From an uncultured Bacteroidales bacterium (lineage in GTDB: Bacteria > Bacteroidota > Bacteroidia > Bacteroidales > Paludibacteraceae), in NCBI GenBank assembly GCA_902799185.1, contig CADBZO010000007.1:68383-118186 (forward strand): a stretch of DNA of 49,804 bases, given 5' to 3'. The number at the start of each line of letters is the position of its first letter. Positions within the stretch are counted from its first letter, which is position 1. Below, piece by piece: positions 7,949 through 16,419 of the stretch. The notes below the pieces were generated by a model. That model searched no databases and was not told the origin of the DNA. It was given only the letters and a program-made list of their open reading frames with translations. The position numbers were made by a program, and so were the translations under genes.

Positions 7949-8839
7949 TCATTTCTTGAGCTGGAATGGGAAGGAGCCGATGAGGTTTCCCTCGCAGAAG
8001 AAATCCACCGTATAGAAGCCTTTCTGTACCTCCTCGACGGGGCAGAAGCATGAGCCCGCATAGGCCTCTCCGGTATATTCGAAGGCCTGGGTGAGCGAAT
8101 AGGGTATCTCGCCGCTCTCGAAGGGGAAGAGTTGTCCTTCCTTCTCGCCCAAAAGCAACCCCTCCGGATCCATCACGCGTACGTACAAGTCTTTCATACC
8201 CGGTTGGCAGGTGATATTCTTGGCGATGGTGAAGTCGAATTGGAGTTTGCGTATATGGCTCGTCATGCGGGTTTTGTGGTCGTTCTTGTTGAGTGGCGTG
8301 ATCTCACAAGCGGTGATCTCCAGCATGGAGGCGCGTGTGACAGTCTCCGAGAGTTGAGAGTTAAGCGTTGATAGTTGAGAGTTTTGCTCCTTGACCTGCT
8401 GGTTCTCCCGACGGACGATTTGGTTCTCCTCCGTGAGACGTGCGTTGGTGGCGTTGAGCGAATCGATCTGGCGAACGTAGTCTTTCATCACCATCCGGAC
8501 GGTAGCCAGTTCTTTTTTCAACTCCGCTATACGGCGGGCGTTGGAGGCTTTGGTCTGACGCAGTTCCTCCAGCAGGTCCTGCACGCGTTGCTGCTCGCGG
8601 GAGAGGAGGTCCTGGAGGCTGTCGTTGCGGATATCCATCTGCTGGAAACCGTCAAACTGGATAGCCAGGTCTTCGTACTCTTCCTGCAACTCCTCTTTCT
8701 CGATGGTCATCTGCTCCACCATTTCGTTTAACTCGCTTCGCTGGGTGAGGTTCCAGACGACCAGACCGCAGATGATGAGTACCAGTGCGGTGACAAGGAT
8801 CCAGGTATTCGATTTCTGTATTTTCTTTTTCTCTGTCAT
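7949..8839 (-). CDS. Membrane-anchored coiled-coil protein, function unknown
   Basis: 296 residues. One membrane helix at about 12-30 (WILVTALVLIICGLVVW) is followed by a long periplasm-facing coiled coil (about 35-165, rich in E, Q and L heptads). A compact C-terminal domain (about 170-296) contains LDFTIAKN-like strands, a YVRVMDPEG motif and FFCEGNLIGSFPF. I do not recognise a named family. It overlaps the end of murF by 4 bp (ATGA), suggesting an envelope-related role. A 7-mer array at 8351-8385 encodes NSQLSTLNSQLS (about 153-164) and keeps the 7-residue coiled-coil period. Confidence 0.8.
   Translation of the reverse strand: MTEKKKIQKSNTWILVTALVLIICGLVVWNLTQRSELNEMVEQMTIEKEELQEEYEDLAIQFDGFQQMDIRNDSLQDLLSREQQRVQDLLEELRQTKASNARRIAELKKELATVRMVMKDYVRQIDSLNATNARLTEENQIVRRENQQVKEQNSQLSTLNSQLSETVTRASMLEITACEITPLNKNDHKTRMTSHIRKLQFDFTIAKNITCQPGMKDLYVRVMDPEGLLLGEKEGQLFPFESGEIPYSLTQAFEYTGEAYAGSCFCPVEEVQKGFYTVDFFCEGNLIGSFPFQLKK
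8351..8385. repeat. In-frame 7-mer array in a coiled-coil gene
   Basis: GTTGAGA-type units (plus strand) encode NSQLSTLNSQLS on the gene strand. Three 7-mers equal seven codons, so the insert adds whole heptads to the coiled coil. Confidence 0.8.
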
Positions 8840-10119
8840 AATAAAGGAAGTATCTTTTCCATTTGGTTCGAACGGCTGCCTTTGAGCAAGATACGGTATC
8901 CTGCGAGCGGTTCGCGGCTCAGGTAGTCGTACAGTGTTTCGATATTTTCATAAACGGGGTATGGTGCGGTAGTCTCCTTGTACTCCGGACCGACGAGGAA
9001 CACGTTCTCCGCCTTGCGTTCCAGCAGCATGTTAACGATATTCTGGTGCTCGCGGTGGCTGTATTCGCCCAGTTCGCGCATGGCTCCCAAGATATAGGCC
9101 TTCGGCATTTGAGATTGGATATCCGACATTTGATATCGGTCAAAAGCCTCGATAGCCGCCTGCATGGAAGTGGGGTTGGCGTTATAGGCATCCACGATGA
9201 CGGTATTCTTCTCCGTCTGCATGAGCTGGGAGCGGTTGTTGGACGGCACGTACTCACATATAGCCTCGCGGCTCTCAGGGAAAGTGCAAACCATACACAT
9301 GCCGATGGCAAATGCAGCGGCAATGTTCTCCTGGTTATAACCACCTACCAGATGCGTCTCTGACACCTTAACCGGGCAATCCGATGAACGATAGCGGAAC
9401 AATCCTATTCCTTTGTCGGAACCGGGAGAGTAGACCTCGTTGTACCAATGAATCTTGTTGAATTTGTTACGGATGGTCTTGCGTCCTTTGGGCAGACGTT
9501 TCTTCAACATTTTGCAAAGATACGGGTTCTCTGCATTGTAGAAGATTGTTCCTCCATGCGCAATAATCCAATCGTATAACTCACCTTTCGTTTGCTGTAC
9601 TCCTTCGAAGGACCCGAAGCCCTGTAAGTGCGCTTTGCCTACATTTGTAATCAGCGCGTCGGTAGGCTCCGCAATTTCCACCAGTTCTTTGATATCTCCC
9701 GGGTGGGAAGCCCCCATCTCGATAATTGCTATCTCATGCGCACGCGTGATAGATAATAAGGTGAGGGGTACGCCGAGTTGGTTGTTGAGATTGCCTTGGG
9801 TATAGCATACGTTATACTTCTTGCTCAACACAGCAGCCGTCAGTTCCTTGGTAGTGGTCTTTCCGTTGGTGCCGGTGATGGCAATAACCGGAATTCTAAA
9901 CTTGCGTCTCCACGCGCGTGCGAGGTCTTGTAACTCAGCTAAAGCATTTTTGCCGGAGATGATATATTCCGCGCCGTCGGCTTTCGCCTGCTCTACGAAG
10001 TCATTGCCGTCAAAATGCTCTCCTTTGAGCGCCACAAAAACAGAGCCGGGAGTGACCTTCCGGCTGTCTGTTGTGACGGTAATGGAATCTTTATTTTTTA
10101 TTAGGAAGTTCCAGTCCAT
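8836..10119 (-). CDS. murF: UDP-MurNAc-tripeptide:D-Ala-D-Ala ligase
   Basis: 427-residue cytosolic Mur ligase that adds D-Ala-D-Ala to the peptidoglycan precursor. The P-loop GTNGKTT is at residues 83-89. The central-domain motif EMGASHPGDIKELV and the C-terminal ligase motif DAYNANPTSMQAAI are present. A 7-mer-like stretch (9105-9139) encodes YQMSDIQSQMP in the C-terminal domain, directly before AYILGAMRELG. It is flanked by an MFS transporter upstream (2-bp gap) and the coiled-coil gene downstream (4-bp overlap). Confidence 0.96.
   Translation of the reverse strand: MDWNFLIKNKDSITVTTDSRKVTPGSVFVALKGEHFDGNDFVEQAKADGAEYIISGKNALAELQDLARAWRRKFRIPVIAITGTNGKTTTKELTAAVLSKKYNVCYTQGNLNNQLGVPLTLLSITRAHEIAIIEMGASHPGDIKELVEIAEPTDALITNVGKAHLQGFGSFEGVQQTKGELYDWIIAHGGTIFYNAENPYLCKMLKKRLPKGRKTIRNKFNKIHWYNEVYSPGSDKGIGLFRYRSSDCPVKVSETHLVGGYNQENIAAAFAIGMCMVCTFPESREAICEYVPSNNRSQLMQTEKNTVIVDAYNANPTSMQAAIEAFDRYQMSDIQSQMPKAYILGAMRELGEYSHREHQNIVNMLLERKAENVFLVGPEYKETTAPYPVYENIETLYDYLSREPLAGYRILLKGSRSNQMEKILPLL
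9105..9139. repeat. In-frame diverged 7-mer array in murF
   Basis: Diverged CATTTGA-type units; the gene strand reads CAAATGT, CGGATAT, CCAATCT, CAAATGC and encodes QMSDIQSQM without a stop. Confidence 0.6.
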
Positions 10120-10121
10120 AG

Positions 10122-11771
10122 TTACTTGATATTCGGTTCCTCCAGACCTAAATGCCTTTTTTTGTCAACCGCTTTCAGAATAAATCCTACCATCAAAGCA
10201 GCTGCTCCTAATCCGGCTAACATGATCAGTGCCCAAGTGTAGTCATATGAGATGGCTGCTTGTTCCTCGCTGATCAAACCGGCTTCCACTTGTGCAAAGA
10301 CATCTTCGTTCGTACTATCTAACACCTTGCCGATTAGTAGCGGGAATAGCCATAATCCGATGTTCTGAATCCAGAAAATCAGCGCGTAAGCCGAACCGAT
10401 GATCTTCTCATCTACCAGTTTCGGTACGCTCGGCCATAAGGCAGCGGGTACCAGAGAGAACGATGCTCCTAATACCAATATTGTGATATATGCCACGATG
10501 ATTCCGCCTATTTCATTACCTTTGAACTGCGGCAAAACGAAGGCAAATGTCAAGTGGCAGATGATCAACAGAATGGAACCTAAAATCAGCATGGATGCAG
10601 CTTTGCCTTTGGTGTCCACATATTTGCCAAGCATCGGAGTGATAGCTACGGCAAGCAGTGGGAATACTGCAAAAATTGTTTCTGCCGTTCCGCGCATATA
10701 ACCCATAATGCAGTAGGCGATCAAAGCCAGGACAGCCGTGGCAAAAAGCGGTATCTTGAAATAGTTTTTCTTCGCAAAATTACCCGCAAAAGCGCACGCG
10801 GCAACAATGATCATGATACTGTATTGGAGGAATGTAGCAAGACTGCTTGCCCAAAATCCTTCTCCTTCGTGCAGACTCAGGTTGCATTGCAGCATGTTCA
10901 CCGCGTATTTCTGGAACGGGAAAATAGCACTATAATACAGAACGCAGAGCAATGCTACCAACCAAAATCCTCTGCTGGAAATGATCTTGCCGATATCCGA
11001 GATCTTGAACGGATCGTCTTTCTCTTCTGCCTCTCCGGTCTGTTCGTCCAGCTTCTTGTCCATAAAGAAATAGACCACGAACATCAACATTGCAATGCAC
11101 AGCAGCACAACGCCGAACGCTACCGAACGGGATACATCCACTTGACCACCTAACTTGGCGAAGAATGGCGAAAAGATCATACATGTGGCTACGCCGAGAC
11201 GGGCTAATGCCATCTCTGAACCCATCGCCATCGCCGTCTCTCGGCCTTTGAACCATTTGACAATTCCTCGCGAAACGGTGATTCCCGCCATCTCTGTTCC
11301 GCAACCGAAAATCATGAATCCAACCGCTGCACACTTGGCGGAGGCAGGCATACCGCGATAAAAGGGTGATACGCCTAACTCGTCAAACAGCGGAATATAA
11401 TTGAGGTGGGCGTTGAACCATGCCTCGGCACTGCTGCCGATGAAACCTTCCGATATTGCATAGTATTTGATGAGAGCACCAACTAACATCACCGCTCCGG
11501 AAAGAACAGCCGTGAACCGTACACCCATCTTGTCCAGAATGATGCCCGCAAAAATGAGGAAGAACACGAAGACATTCAGAAATGTCTCGGCACCCTGCAT
11601 CGTTCCGAATGCCGTCGAATCCCATCCGCGCGTGGATTGCATCAGATCTTTGATAGGCGACAGTATATCCATGAAGATATACGAGCAGAACATTGCCAGG
11701 GCAAGCAATAAAAGTGCTGCCCACCGCATAGCTGCACTATCGCGCAGCGTCTTTTGTATCTTTTCTACCAT
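10122..11771 (-). CDS. MFS transporter
   Basis: 549-residue inner-membrane protein of the major facilitator superfamily with about 12 predicted helices, the first at about 15-33 (MRWAALLLLALAMFCSYIF). A cytoplasmic loop near the middle is rich in K, D and E (DEQTGEAEEKDDPFK). A conserved run DKMGVRFTAVLSG matches the MFS loop 2-3 signature. The substrate cannot be read from sequence. Its start lies inside the 41-residue ORF upstream (35-bp overlap), implying translational coupling, and it is followed closely by murF. Confidence 0.88.
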   Translation of the reverse strand: MVEKIQKTLRDSAAMRWAALLLLALAMFCSYIFMDILSPIKDLMQSTRGWDSTAFGTMQGAETFLNVFVFFLIFAGIILDKMGVRFTAVLSGAVMLVGALIKYYAISEGFIGSSAEAWFNAHLNYIPLFDELGVSPFYRGMPASAKCAAVGFMIFGCGTEMAGITVSRGIVKWFKGRETAMAMGSEMALARLGVATCMIFSPFFAKLGGQVDVSRSVAFGVVLLCIAMLMFVVYFFMDKKLDEQTGEAEEKDDPFKISDIGKIISSRGFWLVALLCVLYYSAIFPFQKYAVNMLQCNLSLHEGEGFWASSLATFLQYSIMIIVAACAFAGNFAKKNYFKIPLFATAVLALIAYCIMGYMRGTAETIFAVFPLLAVAITPMLGKYVDTKGKAASMLILGSILLIICHLTFAFVLPQFKGNEIGGIIVAYITILVLGASFSLVPAALWPSVPKLVDEKIIGSAYALIFWIQNIGLWLFPLLIGKVLDSTNEDVFAQVEAGLISEEQAAISYDYTWALIMLAGLGAAALMVGFILKAVDKKRHLGLEEPNIK

Positions 11772-11862
11772 GATTGTAGGAATATTTGTTTTTCTTTTTC
11801 AGCCACTCTGCTTTTTTCTTCTCATATTCCGCATAGTGGGACTCCAAATAGCCATCAGCCAT
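11737..11862 (-). CDS. Small conserved-looking charged protein (41 aa)
   Basis: ORF ATG 11860-11862 to TAG 11737-11739. It encodes MADGYLESHYAEYEKKKAEW followed by LKKKNKYSYN and a short basic end. The lysine- and tyrosine-rich amphipathic helix, ATG start and position inside a tight operon suggest a real gene. I recall similar small ORFs (MADGYLE...YE.RKA.WL) in Bacteroides but cannot verify this. It overlaps the MFS start by 35 bp. Function unknown. Confidence 0.6.
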   Translation of the reverse strand: MADGYLESHYAEYEKKKAEWLKKKNKYSYNHGRKDTKDAAR

Positions 11863-11892
11863 ATTTACGATTTGACGATGTACGAAGGACTT

Positions 11893-12384
11893 TTACTTGA
11901 TTCCCAATTCTTTCTTGACAGCGGGGGTGGCGTCGGTGGCATCTGCGCCGATATGTACCATGGCTGCGGAGTCAAAGATATAGGTGTAGCCTTCGCGCTC
12001 ACCCACGGCTTTGATGGCTTTGGACATCTTCTCGTGCACGGGAGCGAGCAGGTCCTGCTGCTTCTTCTGAATGTCCTGTTCCGCGGTCTGGTAGAAGAGC
12101 TGGATACGCTGCTGCATCTCCTGAAGCTCCTGCTGGCGGATCTGTTTTACGGCGTCAGCCATAGTAGCCTCTTGGGACTGGTAGTCCTGTGCTTTCTTCT
12201 GAATCTCCTCGTTCATCGAAGCCAGTTGTGCTTCGTACTGACCTTGGATGGTATCCATCTTGAGTTTGATTTGTGCCACCTCCGGCATCTGAGCGAAGAG
12301 CTCCTGGGTGTTGATGTGACCAAATTTCTGTGCGCCGGCAAGCATCGGCAGAGCCAGCATCATTGCGATAATAATCTTTTTCAT
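11893..12384 (-). CDS. OmpH/Skp family periplasmic chaperone (copy 2)
   Basis: 163 residues with signal peptide MKKIIIAMMLALPMLAGAQ and the Skp/OmpH pattern: a short beta strand (KFGHINTQELFAQMPE), a long coiled-coil tentacle (about 40-125, with repeated Q, E and K), and a C-terminal strand YTYIFDSAAMVHIG. Skp-like chaperones carry unfolded outer-membrane proteins to BamA. It is the second of two tandem OmpH genes downstream of bamA, as is usual in Bacteroidota. The 110-bp gap to copy 1 holds an inverted repeat around three 11-mers. Confidence 0.93.
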   Translation of the reverse strand: MKKIIIAMMLALPMLAGAQKFGHINTQELFAQMPEVAQIKLKMDTIQGQYEAQLASMNEEIQKKAQDYQSQEATMADAVKQIRQQELQEMQQRIQLFYQTAEQDIQKKQQDLLAPVHEKMSKAIKAVGEREGYTYIFDSAAMVHIGADATDATPAVKKELGIK

Positions 12385-12421
12385 TTTCTTAATATTTTAT
12401 ATTATTTATTCCGTTTTGAAA

Positions 12422-12488
12422 TGTTCCACGACCCTTACAAAAGTCTTACTTGAGTCTTACTTAAGTCTTACTTGCCTTCCGTGGAACA
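12422..12488. repeat. Inverted repeat enclosing three 11-mers
   Basis: Perfect 9-bp arms TGTTCCACG (12422-12430) and CGTGGAACA (12480-12488). Between them lie three tandem 11-mers, AAGTCTTACTT, GAGTCTTACTT and AAGTCTTACTT (12441-12473). It sits between the two ompH genes and may be an mRNA stem-loop or a binding site. Confidence 0.75.
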
Positions 12489-12494
12489 ATCTTA

Positions 12495-13037
12495 TTATTT
12501 TGCTCCTAATTTCTGGAGAACCTGATCGGAGATGTCGAGTTTGGAGGACATGTAGATCAGTGCGGGGTCTGCGGAGCGGTCCTTGACGATGTCTATACGT
12601 TTCTCGCTGGCGACGTCCTGAATGGCGGTGTATATCTCATCCTGGATGGGTTTGATGAGTGCCTCGCGTTTTTTGTACAGCTCGCCATCCTGTCCGAAAT
12701 ACTTGCGTTTGAGTTCCAGGACCTCCTGCTCTTTCTTCACTATCTCCTGTTCGCGTTGTGTGCGCATGTTTTCGGAGAGGAAGATCTGCTCTGTCTGGTA
12801 GTTGGTAGCCATGACACGTGCTTCCTGCTGGGCAGCGTCAATCTCTTTCTGCCAGCGTTTGGAGAGCATCGTGAGCTGTTCGTTCGCCTGCTCGTACTGG
12901 GCCAGGTTTTTGAGTATATAAGCCATGTCGATATAGGCTATCGGTTGATCTTTAGCAAAAGCCGTGCCAGAAATCAAAAGGCAACACAAAAGCAGTTGCC
13001 ATTTGATATTTGAAATTTGAGATTTTAGATTTGACAT
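12495..13037 (-). CDS. OmpH/Skp family periplasmic chaperone (copy 1)
   Basis: 180 residues with the OmpH pattern: strand PIAYIDMAYILKNLAQYEQAN, a central coiled coil, and C-terminal strand RIDIVKDRSADPALIYMSSKLDISD typical of the first OmpH after bamA. The export signal is unusual. Its n-region (SNLKSQISNIK) is encoded by a 7-mer array, with the hydrophobic core QLLLCCLLISGTAFA after it. It lies 17 bp downstream of bamA. Confidence 0.93.
   Translation of the reverse strand: MSNLKSQISNIKWQLLLCCLLISGTAFAKDQPIAYIDMAYILKNLAQYEQANEQLTMLSKRWQKEIDAAQQEARVMATNYQTEQIFLSENMRTQREQEIVKKEQEVLELKRKYFGQDGELYKKREALIKPIQDEIYTAIQDVASEKRIDIVKDRSADPALIYMSSKLDISDQVLQKLGAK
13001..13035. repeat. 7-mer array encoding a signal-peptide n-region
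   Basis: Plus-strand units ATTTGAT, ATTTGAA, ATTTGAG, ATTTTAG and ATTTGAC. On the gene strand they supply the initiator ATG and NLKSQISNIK. Confidence 0.85.
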
Positions 13038-13054
13038 TTTTATCTGTATTTACA

Positions 13055-15661
13055 TTATAAGTCTTGTCCGAGGACGAAGTGGAACTGGCTTCCGCTATAC
13101 TGCTTGGAGCCGTTGATATCGTCGAATCCCCATCCCCAGTCTATACCGAGCAGTCCGAACATCGGCAGGAAGATACGTACTCCGACACCGGCGGAGCGCT
13201 TGAGGTTGAAGGGGTTGTAGTCGCGAAGGTCCGCGAAGCAGTTTCCCGCCTCGAGGAAAGCGAGCGCCCAGATGGTAGCGTTCTGCTCCAGAGTAATCGG
13301 GTAGCGGAGCTCCATGGTGAATTTGTTATATACGTAACCCATATTTCGTCCGCTGGAAGCATCGTACGGGGTAAGCGAACCGGCGGAGTAACCACGCAAG
13401 GCGACGTACTCCGTGGAGTATCCGGAGGAGTAGCCCGCCATGCCGTCTCCACCCATATAGAAGGTCTCAAACGGCGATTTGGTATATTTGTTGAAATGGC
13501 CGAGGTAGCCGAACTCCGCTCTGGTCATCAGAACGAGTTTGTTGTCTCTGGTGAGCGGGGTGAATACCTTTCCCGAGAATTTCCATTTGTGGTACTCAAT
13601 CAGGTGGTACCGCTCGGAGGCCGGCAGTTCTGCGTAGTTCTTTTTCATGAAGAGCGACCAAGGAGGCGTAATCTTCAGTCCCAGGACGAACTGCGAGCCG
13701 CGGCGTGTGTAAATAGGGTTGTCGATAGAGGACCGGCTGAGCTGGAGGTTCAGCGCGAGGTTATGCGCCGTACCGTTGGTAATCAGCAGGTAGGGCCAGT
13801 CTTTCATCCAGAAGAGGGTGTATCCCAGTTCGACATAGAAATTGAAGTAGTCGTCGGGCCATTTCAGACGCTTACCGTAGCCGATGGCGGCTCCGAACTG
13901 GCGAATGAACTTATCCTTATCCGCTTCCGCCTCTGCCAGCTGCTGGTAGTAGTTGCTGTTACCGGAATAGTAGTAATAACTGGAATAGGTGTTATAGAGG
14001 TTCTGATAGGCTCTCTGGTAGCGGCTGGACCATCCGGTTTGGTTGTAGAAGAAGAAGCTGGCGCTCAACTGGTTCGGCCGTTTTCCTCCGAGCCACGGCT
14101 CCAGGAAGGAGAGGGAGACGGAGGTGGAGTAGATACCGTTGGTACGGAGGTTGACAGAGAAGGTCTGTCCCTCTCCCTGCGGCACGATACGGTAGGCTTT
14201 TTTGTTGAAGAGGTTCTGGATGGCGAAATTGGTGAATTTGACGCCGACGGAACCTGTGAGACCGGTAGCACCCCATCCGAGCGAGAACTCGAACTGGTCG
14301 CTGGATTTGGTCTCCAGCTGGTAGGTGATATCCACGGTACCGTCCTCGGGGTTCGGTTGTATATCCGGCACGAGTTTCTCCTGGTCGAAATGTCCCATCT
14401 GCGCCAGCTCACGCAGCGAGCGCATGATATCCGACTGGGAGTATAGCTGGCCGGGCTTGGTGTATAGTTCGCGGCGCACGACGTGCTCGTACACGCGCGT
14501 GTTACCTACGATATTTATCTCATTGATGGTAGCGGGTTTTCCCTCGTACATACGCATCTCAAAATCAATGGAGTCGTTCTCCACATTGACCTCTACGGGC
14601 TCGACGTTGAAGAAGAGGTATCCCCGGTCGGTGTAGAGTTTGCTGACAGCGTCGTCGTCGGTCTGGAGGCGCTCGTTGAGGGTCTTGAGGTTGTACACGT
14701 CGCCGGGTTTGACACCCAGGGTAGCGTCCAGCAGTTCGTAGGGATAGAGCGTATTACCCACCCATTTGACGGAGCGGATGTAGTATTTGTCGCCCTCGCT
14801 GATGGTGATATATACATCGACGCGGTCGGGGTTCTCGGGGTTCGGCACGACGCTGTCGGCTACGATATAAGCGTCGCGATAGCCGTATTCGTTGTATTTG
14901 TCGATGATTGCCTGTTTATCCTTCTCATATTCGGCAGCGACGAATTTCTTGGTCCGGAAGAGGTTGATGATGTGATTGTCGTTGGTCTTCTTCATCGCCT
15001 TGTTGATCTGGAGATCAGAGAGCGCTTCGTTGCCGGTGAGGTAAATCTTCCCGACCTTGGTTTTCACTTTCTTATCCACGGCGATGAGGACCCGAACGTA
15101 GCCTTTGTGGTCCGCGTCGGGTTTCTGCACGATATGCACGTCGGCGTTGTGGAATCCTTTCTCGGCGAAGTATTTCTTGATCACCGTCTTGGCATGGTCC
15201 TCGAGGTTCGGTGTCATCTGGCTTCCCTGCCTGATGCCCGCCTTTATCTCCAGGTCTTCGCGTTCACTTTTCTTGAGTCCTTCGTACCTCACTTCGCTGA
15301 TACGCGGGCGTTGCTCCAGTTCGATGACGAGCCAGATTTTGGAGCCTTCCGTCTTCTTGGCTTTGATTTTTACATTGGAGAAGAGTCCTTGTTTCCAGAA
15401 GCGTTTGATGGCTTTGGTGATCTGCGGTCCCGGCACCTCGATCTTATCTCCCACAGCCAGACCGGAGAAGCCGATGAGCACGAAATCCTCGTAACTATCC
15501 GCTCCTTCCACCTCTATGCCGGCAATCTCGTAGGTCTTCCGTGTCATGCCGTAGTCGATCTCGTCCTGGGCGAAGAGAGGTGAAAGGTGAAAGGTGAAAG
15601 GTGAAAGGACAAGCACCCACAGCAATCCTATAATTCTATATATTTTCCTTTCAATGTTCAT
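13055..15661 (-). CDS. bamA: Outer-membrane protein assembly factor BamA
   Basis: 868 residues: a signal peptide, five POTRA domains (about 45-420, e.g. IEVEGADSYEDFVLIGFSGL and NIVGNTRVYEHVVRRELY), and a 16-strand barrel with TGSVGVKFTNF and the late GYSAGSL and LRYPI(T) motifs. It inserts beta-barrel proteins into the outer membrane. The signal-peptide core LSPFTFHLSPLFAQ is encoded by CTTTCAC 7-mers (15577-15608). The last residue is Leu rather than the usual aromatic. It overlaps uppS by 4 bp (ATGA) and precedes the ompH pair. Confidence 0.97.
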   Translation of the reverse strand: MNIERKIYRIIGLLWVLVLSPFTFHLSPLFAQDEIDYGMTRKTYEIAGIEVEGADSYEDFVLIGFSGLAVGDKIEVPGPQITKAIKRFWKQGLFSNVKIKAKKTEGSKIWLVIELEQRPRISEVRYEGLKKSEREDLEIKAGIRQGSQMTPNLEDHAKTVIKKYFAEKGFHNADVHIVQKPDADHKGYVRVLIAVDKKVKTKVGKIYLTGNEALSDLQINKAMKKTNDNHIINLFRTKKFVAAEYEKDKQAIIDKYNEYGYRDAYIVADSVVPNPENPDRVDVYITISEGDKYYIRSVKWVGNTLYPYELLDATLGVKPGDVYNLKTLNERLQTDDDAVSKLYTDRGYLFFNVEPVEVNVENDSIDFEMRMYEGKPATINEINIVGNTRVYEHVVRRELYTKPGQLYSQSDIMRSLRELAQMGHFDQEKLVPDIQPNPEDGTVDITYQLETKSSDQFEFSLGWGATGLTGSVGVKFTNFAIQNLFNKKAYRIVPQGEGQTFSVNLRTNGIYSTSVSLSFLEPWLGGKRPNQLSASFFFYNQTGWSSRYQRAYQNLYNTYSSYYYYSGNSNYYQQLAEAEADKDKFIRQFGAAIGYGKRLKWPDDYFNFYVELGYTLFWMKDWPYLLITNGTAHNLALNLQLSRSSIDNPIYTRRGSQFVLGLKITPPWSLFMKKNYAELPASERYHLIEYHKWKFSGKVFTPLTRDNKLVLMTRAEFGYLGHFNKYTKSPFETFYMGGDGMAGYSSGYSTEYVALRGYSAGSLTPYDASSGRNMGYVYNKFTMELRYPITLEQNATIWALAFLEAGNCFADLRDYNPFNLKRSAGVGVRIFLPMFGLLGIDWGWGFDDINGSKQYSGSQFHFVLGQDL
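15577..15608. repeat. 7-mer array encoding the BamA signal peptide core
   Basis: Four GGTGAAA-type units on the plus strand. The gene strand CCTTTCACCTTTCAC encodes SPFTFHLSP. Confidence 0.85.
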
Positions 15662-16407
15662 TTGCCAATATTTATTTGTTCGGATGTTTTACCAAAACGT
15701 CTCTCTCGTTTCTGGTAGTCGATGATGGCTTTATAGAACTCGTCCGTGCTGAATTCGGGCCAGAGGCAGTCGGTGAAATAGAGTTCGCTGTACGCCAGTT
15801 GCCAAAGCAGGAAATTGCTGATTCGGTATTCTCCGCTGGTGCGGATCAGCAGGTCCGGATCGGGCATGTCGCGTGTTGTCATGAGTGAAGAGACGAACTG
15901 TTCGTTGACGTCCTCAGGGCGGAGTGCCCCGGCTTGCGTTAGCCGGACGGCTTCCTGCATGGCGCGCGTGATCTCCCACCGTGCGGAGTAGCTGAGGGCA
16001 ATGACCATCGTGAGGCCGGTGTTACGGCTTGTCCGGTCAATACAGCCCAGGAACTTCTGTTTCGTCCCCTCGGGCAGTCGGTCGATGTCTCCAATGGTTT
16101 GCAGCCGTACGTTATTCTCCATGAGCGTAGGCGTCTCCTTGGCAATCGTGTCCACGAGCAAGGTCATCAGGGCATCCACCTCCTCTTTGGGGCGGTTCCA
16201 GTTCTCGGTGGAGAAGGTGTAGAGCGTGAGGTACCCGATCCCCAGCTCCGTGGCGGCCACGGTGATGTTATGCACCGTCTCCACTCCCTGCTTATGGCCG
16301 AACATACGCGCGAGGCCTTGTTTTTTCGCCCATCGGCCATTGCCGTCCATGATGATGGCTATGTGCCGCGGCAGACGCTCTTTGTCTATCTGTGCTCTAT
16401 AATCCAT
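15658..16407 (-). CDS. uppS: Isoprenyl transferase (undecaprenyl diphosphate synthase)
   Basis: 249-residue cis-prenyltransferase making the C55 lipid carrier for peptidoglycan and other surface glycans. The catalytic motif IAIIMDGNGRWAKKQG has D21 (E. coli D26). The segments TLYTFSTENWNRPKEEV and the C-terminal PDLLIRTSGEYRISNFLLWQ are complete. It sits between a DUF6089 gene (12 bp upstream) and bamA (4-bp overlap), the standard Bacteroidota order. Confidence 0.97.
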   Translation of the reverse strand: MDYRAQIDKERLPRHIAIIMDGNGRWAKKQGLARMFGHKQGVETVHNITVAATELGIGYLTLYTFSTENWNRPKEEVDALMTLLVDTIAKETPTLMENNVRLQTIGDIDRLPEGTKQKFLGCIDRTSRNTGLTMVIALSYSARWEITRAMQEAVRLTQAGALRPEDVNEQFVSSLMTTRDMPDPDLLIRTSGEYRISNFLLWQLAYSELYFTDCLWPEFSTDEFYKAIIDYQKRERRFGKTSEQINIGK

Positions 16408-16419
16408 AGTTCTTAGCTC

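Noticed and set aside
11900-12453. Plus-strand frame opposite the ompH gene and downstream gap
   Set aside because: Low-complexity leucine-rich shadow; the minus strand encodes a clear Skp-like protein.
13064-14446. Long plus-strand open frame opposite bamA
   Set aside because: It is a shadow of bamA codon structure, without recognisable domains; bamA is certain.
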